Origin: Oscillospiraceae bacterium
GTDB lineage: Bacteria > Bacillota > Clostridia > Oscillospirales > Oscillospiraceae
Reading direction: 5' to 3'
Assembly (NCBI GenBank): GCA_017936205.1
Contig: JAGBGB010000096.1
Coordinates: 1-11,770, forward strand
DNA: 11,770 nt
Shown: piece after piece, positions 5,870 to 11,770 of the stretch
Numbering within the stretch: position 1 is the stretch's first letter
How the letters are laid out: each line of letters begins with the position of its first letter
The notes under the pieces: generated by a model
Told to the model about the DNA's origin: nothing
Seen by the model: only the letters and a program-made list of their open reading frames with translations
Database searches by the model: none
Made by a program: the position numbers and the translations under genes

Positions 5870-7831
5870 ATGAAGTATTATTATGAAAAATATGAGCTAC
5901 AGAGGGTGAAAAAAGCTCAGGGGCATTCCTTCCTAATGTGTAATGGCTTAGGAGGCTACAGCTCTATGTCCTCTGTATTTTCTGCGCCCAGAACGGATCA
6001 GGGGCTTCTGATCGCAGCTCGGCATGCACCTAATGAACGGATCAACCTGGTTCACAGACTTCGGGAACGGCTGGCTGTTGGGAAGGAAACCTTAGATCTG
6101 TCTACCCAGCAGTTTGCAGATGGCACCATGCCGGAAACGGGACACCGGTGGCTTAGCTGGTTTTCCTGCGAATACCTGCCTGAATGGATGTACCGTGTAG
6201 GCGGCATTCGGGTTCAGCGGACTTGTGGCATGGCATACAGGGAGAATACGGCAGTAGTTTTATATCGAATCGAAAATGGTATGGATGAGCCCTGTACTCT
6301 GGAAATTACTCCCTTCATGAAATTTGCACCGAAGGAATTTGTGCTTCGAGAAAAAAAGGATCTCTCCTTTACGGACAATAAGATCGTCTGCGAGGGAGAT
6401 GAGGTGTACATCCGTACCAATGGCACCTTGGAGGCAATTGATACACAGTGGCAGGTGCTTGCCTATCCTGAGGATGCCAAGGATGGCAGAGCGAGGAAGG
6501 GGCTTGCAGGTGCATGCTGCGTTGTCCGTTATACCGTCCCCGGGGGCAGCTATGGGGAGTTGGAGCTGGTTTTTTCCACCACTGCTGTATTTCGTTCTGC
6601 CAAGAATATCCTGAGGGAGCTCGACAGTCGCAGCAAGGATCTGCTGCATATGGGTAATATGTCAGATCCTGTTGCCCGGCAATTGGTGCTGAGTGCAGAT
6701 GCCTTCCTAAGCCGCAGAGAATCTACAGATGCAATGACCATTCTGGCAGGCTATCCCTTGTTCAGTGACTGGGGGCGGGACACTATGGTAGCGTTCGCCG
6801 GCTGCACTCTTGTAACAGGACGCTTTGAGGAAGCACGAAGTATTCTTTCTACCTTTTTGGCTTACGAAAAAGATGGGCTGATCCCCAATCTCTTTCCGGA
6901 AAGAGGGGAGGAGCCTATGTATAATACTGTAGATGCAGCCTTGCTGCTGATCGATTGTCTGTGGCAGTATGTGAGTATGGTGGCAGACTGGGACTTCGGA
7001 AGAAAAGCCTGGCCTGTGCTGCAGCGGATCGTGGAGGCATACCGTCGAGGCACAAGACATAGTATTTGCATGGATCGTGATGGGCTGATCTCTGCAGGCT
7101 CAGGTATGGATCAGGTAACTTGGATGGATGTATGTATCAATGGGGTACTTCCAACTCCCAGACATGGTAAGCCGGTTGAGATCAATGCCTATTGGTATAA
7201 TGCACTAAGGATCATGGAACGCTTGGGTATACAGCTTGGTTATGAAACGGAAGATTACGGAGCCTTGGCAGATCAGGTTCGAGCTTCCTTCCGGGAGCAG
7301 TTTTTCATGCCGGACAAGGGGTATCTGAAGGACGTGATCTCAGGCACTGCAGCAGATGAGCAGATCCGTTGCAACCAGATCTGGGCATTGTCTCAGCAGG
7401 AACCGATTCTGGAGCCTGAAGAGGAACTTCTTGTTCTGCAGACTGTAGGGGAACACTTACTGACACCCTTTGGGTTAAGAACACTCTCCCCGCAGGATCC
7501 CGACTACCGTGGGACATATAAGGGCAGTCAATATGATCGGGATATGGCATATCATCAGGGAACTATCTGGGTCTATCCTTTGGGCGCCTATTGCCGAGCC
7601 TATTTGCGTATTTATGGTAGGACCAAGGAAGCTGCACAGCAGGTTCGTGAGCTCCTGCGCAATCTTCCGACTATGCTGAAGCATGGCTGTGTTGGACAGC
7701 TGCCGGAAATCTATGATGGAGATAACCCCAAGGACGGCAAGGGCTGCTTTGCCCAGGCTTGGAGCGTAGGAGAAATGCTCCGTGTATATCAGGAGCTGCA
7801 GCAGATCGAAGCAAGCGAGGGTGGTACATGA
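5870..7831 (+). CDS. Glycogen debranching enzyme, amylo-alpha-1,6-glucosidase type (GH133)
   Basis: This 653-residue cytoplasmic enzyme hydrolyses alpha-1,6-linked glucose at branch points of glycogen-like or limit-dextrin substrates. The N-terminal domain carries NGLGGYSS (25-32), the signature of the GDE_N module, followed by RTDQGLLIAA. The catalytic GDE_C (alpha/alpha-barrel) half has GYPLFSDWGRDTM (D300-M306), GLIPNLFPERGEEPMYNTVDA, TWMD (D420), YWYNAL, RTLSPQDPDYRGTY, AYHQGTIW and LPEIYDGD (E613). It ends with CFAQAWSVGEMLRVY. The Asp of TWMD and the Glu near EIYDG probably correspond to the acid/base pair studied in yeast-type debranching enzymes. Length fits the archaeal/bacterial form, which lacks the GH13 transferase half of eukaryotic GDE; the nearby MalQ can supply transferase activity. 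It is the first gene of the operon, and its TGA overlaps the next ATG. No signal peptide is present. Confidence 0.93.
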   Translation: MKYYYEKYELQRVKKAQGHSFLMCNGLGGYSSMSSVFSAPRTDQGLLIAARHAPNERINLVHRLRERLAVGKETLDLSTQQFADGTMPETGHRWLSWFSCEYLPEWMYRVGGIRVQRTCGMAYRENTAVVLYRIENGMDEPCTLEITPFMKFAPKEFVLREKKDLSFTDNKIVCEGDEVYIRTNGTLEAIDTQWQVLAYPEDAKDGRARKGLAGACCVVRYTVPGGSYGELELVFSTTAVFRSAKNILRELDSRSKDLLHMGNMSDPVARQLVLSADAFLSRRESTDAMTILAGYPLFSDWGRDTMVAFAGCTLVTGRFEEARSILSTFLAYEKDGLIPNLFPERGEEPMYNTVDAALLLIDCLWQYVSMVADWDFGRKAWPVLQRIVEAYRRGTRHSICMDRDGLISAGSGMDQVTWMDVCINGVLPTPRHGKPVEINAYWYNALRIMERLGIQLGYETEDYGALADQVRASFREQFFMPDKGYLKDVISGTAADEQIRCNQIWALSQQEPILEPEEELLVLQTVGEHLLTPFGLRTLSPQDPDYRGTYKGSQYDRDMAYHQGTIWVYPLGAYCRAYLRIYGRTKEAAQQVRELLRNLPTMLKHGCVGQLPEIYDGDNPKDGKGCFAQAWSVGEMLRVYQELQQIEASEGGT

Positions 7832-9468
7832 ATTTGGATCAATCAAAATGGGGCTGGTGGAAGGATGCTGTTTTCTACCAGATCTATCCTAAGAGCTTCC
7901 GTGATACCACCGGAAACGGTGTAGGAGACCTGCGTGGTGTGATCGAGGGCTTGGATTATTTACAGCAGCTTGGGGTCGATGGGATCTGGTTATCACCGGT
8001 TTGTGCGTCCCCTCAGGTTGACAATGGTTACGATATTTCCGATTATTGCTCCGTGGATCCCATGTTCGGAACGATGGAGGATATGGAGGAGTTGATCCGA
8101 GAGGCTGAGAAGCGTGGTATTGCCTTGATCTTGGATCTGGTGCTGAATCACAGCTCCGATCAACATCCCTGGTTCAGGGAAGCACGAAAAAGTCGGGACA
8201 ACCCTTACCATGATTTCTATATTTGGAGAGATGGAGATCCGCACCAACGACCAAACGATGTTTGTTCTGTATTTGGTGGCCCGGCATGGACTTATGTTCC
8301 GGAGCTGGGACAGTATTATTTCCATCAATTTGCTCCGCAGCAGCCGGATCTGAACTGGGAAAATCCCAAGCTACGACGCGCATTATATGACTGTATTCTG
8401 TTCTGGGTGAATAAGGGGGTCAAGGGCTTCCGCTTGGATGTGATCGACCAGATCGCAAAGGAGCCGGATCGGAAGATCACCATCAATGGACCACAGCTTC
8501 ATGAATTTCTGCGAGAACTGAGTAAAGAAGCCTTTGGAGACAAAAGTCTTGTCACTGTTGGTGAGGCTTGGGGTGCGGATGTAGATCGTGCAAGGTTGTA
8601 CAGTGCAGAGGATGCAAGTGAGTTGAGTATGGTGTTCCAATTCCAGCATATGGGGCTGGATCAGGAGCCATGGGGTCCTAAATGGTTGTACAAGCCTCTG
8701 TATCTACCTGATTTGAAACGCTGCTACGGTCAGTGGCAGCAAGGATTACACGGCAGAGGCTGGAATAGTCTGTTCCTAAACAACCACGACCTGCCTCGGA
8801 TCGTATCCCGCTGGGGAGAACCTGAAAAATATCGGGTAGAATCGGCGAAAATGCTTGCTACCATGCTTTATGGGATGGAAGGTACCCCCTATATTTATCA
8901 GGGGGAAGAATTAGGCATGACCAATATTCGCTTGAATATTGAGGAATATGTAGATCTGGAGATCCACAATTACTATCAGGAGGCTGTATCCAATGGGACT
9001 TCTCACGCAGAGGTGATGGAGCGGATCTATGCCAGAGGCAGGGATAACGCTCGTACTCCCATGCAGTGGAACGGCAGTGATAATGGCGGATTCACTACAG
9101 GAAAGCCGTGGCTGCCTGTAAATCCAAATTACACTGATATCAATGCTGCGGATCAGGTAGGGGATCAGGATTCGGTATTCTCGTATTATAGGCAGCTGAT
9201 CCGACTGCGGAAGACATACTCGATCTTCCGAGAAGGATGCTTTACAGCGGTGGATGAGGAGAACGAAAACGTATTTGCTTACCGTCGGGATACGGAATGG
9301 GGACATTTGCTTGTGGTGTGTAATTTTACCGGGAAGGAAATTGCTTTTTCTATTCCCTGGGAGTTCGGCACAGCGAACAGGCTGATCGGAAACTATAAGG
9401 ATATGGGGACTAACCTAAGGCCCTATGAGGCATATATGTTGTTTTATGAAGAAAGGAGTAAGGAATGA
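7828..9468 (+). CDS. GH13 alpha-glucosidase, oligo-1,6-glucosidase type
   Basis: This 546-residue cytoplasmic TIM-barrel enzyme releases glucose from the non-reducing ends of short alpha-glucosides. It opens with WWKDAVFYQIYPKSFRD, typical of the oligo-1,6-glucosidase/dextran glucosidase group (GH13 subfamily 31 or a close relative). The conserved regions are DLVLNH (103-108), QPDLNW, GFRLDVI with nucleophile D204, VGEAWG with acid E246, and NNHD with D321. Val205 directly after the nucleophile is the residue linked to alpha-1,6 preference; alpha-1,4-specific relatives usually have Thr or Ala there. It is therefore MalL- or DexB-like, though trehalose-6-phosphate hydrolase and sucrose-acting relatives cannot be fully excluded. 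The ATG overlaps the preceding stop (ATGA), and GAGGGTGG at 7817-7824 inside the upstream gene is a modest ribosome site, so translational coupling is likely. A longer start at 7759 would run deep into the upstream gene and is rejected. Confidence 0.93.
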   Translation: MNLDQSKWGWWKDAVFYQIYPKSFRDTTGNGVGDLRGVIEGLDYLQQLGVDGIWLSPVCASPQVDNGYDISDYCSVDPMFGTMEDMEELIREAEKRGIALILDLVLNHSSDQHPWFREARKSRDNPYHDFYIWRDGDPHQRPNDVCSVFGGPAWTYVPELGQYYFHQFAPQQPDLNWENPKLRRALYDCILFWVNKGVKGFRLDVIDQIAKEPDRKITINGPQLHEFLRELSKEAFGDKSLVTVGEAWGADVDRARLYSAEDASELSMVFQFQHMGLDQEPWGPKWLYKPLYLPDLKRCYGQWQQGLHGRGWNSLFLNNHDLPRIVSRWGEPEKYRVESAKMLATMLYGMEGTPYIYQGEELGMTNIRLNIEEYVDLEIHNYYQEAVSNGTSHAEVMERIYARGRDNARTPMQWNGSDNGGFTTGKPWLPVNPNYTDINAADQVGDQDSVFSYYRQLIRLRKTYSIFREGCFTAVDEENENVFAYRRDTEWGHLLVVCNFTGKEIAFSIPWEFGTANRLIGNYKDMGTNLRPYEAYMLFYEERSKE

Positions 9469-11024
9469 TGAAACGAGAAGCAGGAATATTACTTTCTGTC
9501 ACAAGTCTTCCTTCTAAGTATGGTATCGGCTGCTTTGACCGGGCTGCTTACGATTTTGTAGATTGGTTGGAGAAAGCAGGGCAGAGCTACTGGCAGATCC
9601 TGCCCTTAGGTGCGGCAAGTCATGGGGGAGCCTTTGATTCTCCCTATCAGGCATTTTCTGCCTTTGCGGGGAATCCCTATTTTATCAGTCTGGATGCACT
9701 TGTGGAGGAAGGCGTTCTGTCCCGAGAGGAATGTGACAGCGTGGACTTCGGTTCGGATCCGACGAAGGTGGATTATGATCGGCTACATGAGCATCGACTG
9801 CCCTTGCTGCGGAAGGCTTATGAACGCAGCCATGTTACAACCATTCAGGGGTATGTGGATTTCACTCGTGAGAACCATTGGTGGTTGGAGGATTACGCAC
9901 TGTTTATGGCAGTTAAGTCCTTCTTCGGCGGAGAGAACTGGACACAGTGGCCTGAGGATATCCGTATGCACTATGGCTATGCTCTGGATTACTACCGTGA
10001 GAAGCTGTACTTCGAGATCGAGTTCCACAAGTATTTGCAGTACAAGTTCTATGAGCAGTGGAGAAAACTGAAGGCATATGCCAATGAACGGAACATCCGC
10101 ATTGTAGGTGATATTCCCATTTATGTGTCTCCCGATGGGTCTGATGTTTGGGCTCATCCTGAGATGTTCCAACTGGATGAGAACAATATGCCTACGCAGA
10201 TCGCAGGCTGCCCCCCCGATAGCTTCAGTGCAGAGGGACAGGTGTGGGGCAATCCCCTGTACGACTGGGAGTTCCACAGACAGCAGAATTACCACTGGTG
10301 GGTCACCAGAATGTGGTATAGCTTTAAGCTCTATGATGTGGTGCGGATCGACCATTTCCGTGGCTTCGATGAGTATTTTTCTATTCCTGCAAATAGTCAG
10401 AAGGCCGCCGATGGTCATTGGGAAAAGGGACCGGGTATGAAGCTGTTCCGTGAACTGAAGAGACAACTTGGAGACCGTGCTGTGATCGCGGAGGATCTTG
10501 GCTATATGACAGACAGTGTTCGGCAGCTTGTGAAGGACAGCGGCTTTCCCAATATGAAGGTACTGCAGTTTGCCTTTGAACTTGAGGATAGCGGTTGGGC
10601 AAATGAGTACCTTCCCCACAACTATGAGCCCAATTGCGTGATCTATACGGGAACCCATGATAACGAAACTCTTAACGGCTGGTTTACAGGCTTGGGTAAG
10701 GAAGAACGAGACCGTATCCGCTATTATATGGGGCAGGAGCAAACGCCCCTGAAGTGGATTTACAAAAAGCTGATCCGCTTGGCAATGATGAGCTGTGCGA
10801 GGATCTGCATTGTGCCGCTGCAGGACTGGATGGGATTGGATAACTCCTGCCGTATGAATGTTCCGGGTACTGTTGAGGTCAATTGGAAATGGAGATTGCT
10901 CCCGAATCAGATCCCCACAGAGTTAAATGATGAGGTTTTGGAAGTTACGAAATGTTTCGGAAGAGCAAACTGGGATGCCTTGAATAGGCAGAAGTCTGTC
11001 GAAGAACAGAGCGAAAGAGACTAA
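9465..11024 (+). CDS. malQ: 4-alpha-glucanotransferase (amylomaltase, GH77)
   Basis: This 519-residue cytoplasmic enzyme transfers alpha-1,4-glucan segments between malto-oligosaccharides (disproportionation) and frees glucose. Typical landmarks are GILLSVTSLPSKYGIG near the N-terminus, AGQSYWQILPLG, SPYQAFSAFAGNP, GDIPIYVSPDGSDVWA, and the loop SFSAEGQVWGNPLYDW. The catalytic triad follows: RIDHFRGF with nucleophile D296, AEDLG with acid E343, and TGTHDNET with D399. The C-terminus has SCRMNVPGT and NWKWR as in the family. Length is normal. Two ATGs (9465, 9468) are possible. The first overlaps the previous stop as ATGA, with AGGAG at 9454-9458 six bases upstream; the second is nine bases from it and almost equally good. 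It is third in the operon and partners GH133 by supplying the transferase step of debranching. I see no convincing terminator after it, so read-through into the binding-protein gene is possible. Confidence 0.96.
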   Translation: MMKREAGILLSVTSLPSKYGIGCFDRAAYDFVDWLEKAGQSYWQILPLGAASHGGAFDSPYQAFSAFAGNPYFISLDALVEEGVLSREECDSVDFGSDPTKVDYDRLHEHRLPLLRKAYERSHVTTIQGYVDFTRENHWWLEDYALFMAVKSFFGGENWTQWPEDIRMHYGYALDYYREKLYFEIEFHKYLQYKFYEQWRKLKAYANERNIRIVGDIPIYVSPDGSDVWAHPEMFQLDENNMPTQIAGCPPDSFSAEGQVWGNPLYDWEFHRQQNYHWWVTRMWYSFKLYDVVRIDHFRGFDEYFSIPANSQKAADGHWEKGPGMKLFRELKRQLGDRAVIAEDLGYMTDSVRQLVKDSGFPNMKVLQFAFELEDSGWANEYLPHNYEPNCVIYTGTHDNETLNGWFTGLGKEERDRIRYYMGQEQTPLKWIYKKLIRLAMMSCARICIVPLQDWMGLDNSCRMNVPGTVEVNWKWRLLPNQIPTELNDEVLEVTKCFGRANWDALNRQKSVEEQSERD

Positions 11025-11041
11025 AAACTGAGGATTGAAGC

Positions 11042-11057
11042 GAATATCAAAATATTC
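11042..11057. other. Small AT-rich hairpin after malQ
   Basis: GAATAT-CAAA-ATATTC forms a 6-bp stem with a 4-base loop 17 bases after the malQ stop. No T-run follows, so it is a poor terminator; it might protect the 3' end of the operon mRNA or be chance. Confidence 0.2.
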
Positions 11058-11064
11058 TATACAC

Positions 11065-11083
11065 TTTGCACAAATATTTGCAC
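11065..11083. repeat. Direct repeat TTTGCAC with 12-bp period, upstream of the lipoprotein promoter
   Basis: TTTGCAC occurs at 11065-11071 and again at 11077-11083. The perfect palindrome CAAATATTTG (11071-11080) overlaps both. The repeats end about 23 bp upstream of the -35 hexamer. The same core in opposite orientation (GTGCAA) appears twice in the other regulatory region, at 5712-5717 and 5805-5810. A shared regulator site is possible. Confidence 0.35.
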
Positions 11084-11105
11084 GATAATTTTATATAATT
11101 GTTAA

Positions 11106-11134
11106 TTGACGATTTTACAAGTGAATGATATACT
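11106..11134 (+). promoter_or_regulatory. Strong predicted promoter of the sugar-binding lipoprotein gene
   Basis: TTGACG (11106-11111) and TATACT (11129-11134) are separated by 17 bp, and TGA immediately before the -10 makes it an extended -10. Transcription should start near 11141, leaving a leader of about 158 bases before the ATG at 11299. Hexamers and spacing match the debranching operon promoter exactly. Confidence 0.82.
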
Positions 11135-11184
11135 AATGGTGTCAGGATCGAAAAAGCCTATAAAGTGTCTGAAAATGAATGTTT

Positions 11185-11198
11185 TGCAAAGTTTCGCA
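11185..11198. promoter_or_regulatory. Candidate LacI-family operator in the leader
   Basis: TGCAAAGTTTCGCA is a 14-bp imperfect palindrome with 10 of 14 positions symmetric. It resembles cre/MalR-type sites (TGnAAACGTTTnCA). Centred about 50 bases after the predicted transcription start, it could act as a roadblock operator or as a catabolite-control (CcpA-like) site. It shares GTTTCG with the site at 5833-5844. Confidence 0.42.
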
Positions 11199-11232
11199 GA
11201 TCGGCGTGGATGTTAGGAACGGTCCTGTCCTG

Positions 11233-11265
11233 TATCACGGCATCATCAGAGCTTGCTCTGTGATA
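11233..11265 (+). other. Leader hairpin before the lipoprotein gene
   Basis: CAGAGC (11247-11252) and GCTCTG (11255-11260) form an inner stem with a tight loop. TATCAC (11233-11238) and GTGATA (11260-11265) can extend it across a one-sided bulge. The run TTTTTT follows only after 14 bases and merges with the ribosome site, so this is not a standard terminator. It could stabilise the mRNA or affect translation. Confidence 0.35.
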
Positions 11266-11298
11266 GCATAAGAAAAGATTTTTTAGGAGGAAATGAAA

Positions 11299-11770
11299 AT
11301 GAAGAAAATCATTGCACTGCTTTTGGCTCTGGCAATGGTCGCAGCTCTCTTCGTAGGCTGTGGCGAAAAGACCGAAAAGATCACCCTGACCGTTTGGGGT
11401 CCCTCTGCTGACCAGGATCCCGCTACCGGCAACTGGCTCAAGACCATGTGCGACAAGTTCAACGAAGCACATCCCGAATGGGACATCACCTTCGAGTACG
11501 GCGTTTGCGGCGAAAATGATGCAGCTACCAAGGTCACTGCTGACCCCTCCGCTGCCGGCGATGTTTACTTCTTTGCAAACGACCAGATCGGCAACCTGCT
11601 GCAGGCCAATGCTATCGCAGAGTTCGGCGGCAAGAATCTGGAAGCTATCAAGAACGGCTCTTCTGAGGCTATGCTGGGCTCCGTCACCTACACCGACGGC
11701 GGCGTTTATGGCGTTCCCTTCACCGGCAATACTTGGTTCATGATGTACAACAAGTCCGTCTACACTGAAG
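11299..11770 (+). CDS. Sugar ABC transporter substrate-binding lipoprotein, MalE-like (partial, runs off the window)
   Basis: The first 157 residues of an extracellular solute-binding protein are present; the 3' end lies outside the window. Residues 1-20 are a lipoprotein signal peptide (MKKIIALLLALAMVAALFVG) and Cys21 is the predicted lipidated residue. The mature part begins with a short linker and ITLTVWGPSADQ. It then has FNEAHPEWDITFEYG, a DVYFFANDQIGNLLQANAIAEF-type stretch, and VYGVPFTGNTWFMMYNKSVY, all typical of family-1 maltose/oligosaccharide-binding proteins. AGGAGG (11285-11290) is 8 bases before the ATG at 11299; an ATG at 11293 is too close to it. Codons are strongly C-ending compared with the upstream enzymes, consistent with high expression. 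Promoter likeness and position suggest that it feeds malto-oligosaccharides to the upstream enzymes, with permease genes expected further right. Confidence 0.9.
   Translation, partial: MKKIIALLLALAMVAALFVGCGEKTEKITLTVWGPSADQDPATGNWLKTMCDKFNEAHPEWDITFEYGVCGENDAATKVTADPSAAGDVYFFANDQIGNLLQANAIAEFGGKNLEAIKNGSSEAMLGSVTYTDGGVYGVPFTGNTWFMMYNKSVYTE

Noticed and set aside
9783..10742. 319-codon reverse ORF inside malQ
   Set aside because: It lies antisense to the conserved MalQ catalytic motifs; composition is that of a shadow frame.
11233..11286. Hairpin plus T6 as a terminator or attenuator
   Set aside because: The T-run is 14 bases away from the stem and adjoins the AGGAGG ribosome site, so it lacks the stem-T arrangement of an intrinsic terminator.
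1..11770. CRISPR array, tRNA, rRNA, prophage or defence genes
   Set aside because: No regularly spaced repeats, tRNA-like cloverleaf, rRNA-like stretch, or phage or defence motifs were seen on either strand by reading; a covariance search was not possible here.

Overview
The window looks like chromosome of a Clostridia-class Firmicute, probably an Oscillospiraceae/Ruminococcaceae-type gut or rumen bacterium. This rests on strong AGGAGG-type ribosome sites, sigma-A-like promoters, intermediate GC, the lipoprotein and LacI families seen, and a C-terminal tandem module I associate with secreted clostridial proteins. The assignment is inference; there is no rRNA or other marker gene.

Layout. Positions 1-348 hold no supportable gene, only a terminator-like hairpin (222-258) and a promoter/operator-like region (276-329). 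Positions 349-4392 (+) encode a large secreted multidomain protein with a ComEC/Rec2-like metallo-beta-lactamase fold, an all-beta middle, and two tandem C-terminal repeats. A strong, probably bidirectional terminator (4417-4467) separates it from a convergent gene. Next to the terminator is a decayed C-terminal scrap of an IS630-family transposase (about 4498-4578, -).

From 4587 to the right edge lies an alpha-glucan (maltodextrin/glycogen-type) utilisation locus. It has a divergent LacI-family regulator (4587-5597, -), then a tight three-gene operon (+): archaeal/bacterial-type glycogen debranching enzyme (GH133, 5870-7831), GH13 alpha-glucosidase of oligo-1,6-glucosidase type (7828-9468), and 4-alpha-glucanotransferase MalQ (GH77, 9465-11024). 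Both junctions are ATGA overlaps. A separately promoted sugar-binding lipoprotein (11299 to beyond the window end) probably starts an ABC importer operon.

How the genes fit together: the lipoprotein would capture malto-oligosaccharides for import. Inside the cell MalQ rearranges alpha-1,4 chains, the GH133 and GH13 enzymes deal with alpha-1,6 branches and short oligosaccharides, and the LacI-type protein senses a sugar and controls the set. The operon promoter and the binding-protein promoter have identical hexamers and spacing (TTGACG-N17-TATACT). Each is followed by an operator-like dyad containing GTTTCG, which suggests one regulon. I found no wholly new system. The items most worth following are the secreted MBL-fold protein, the shared promoter/operator architecture, the regulator's non-canonical hinge, and the transposase remnant.
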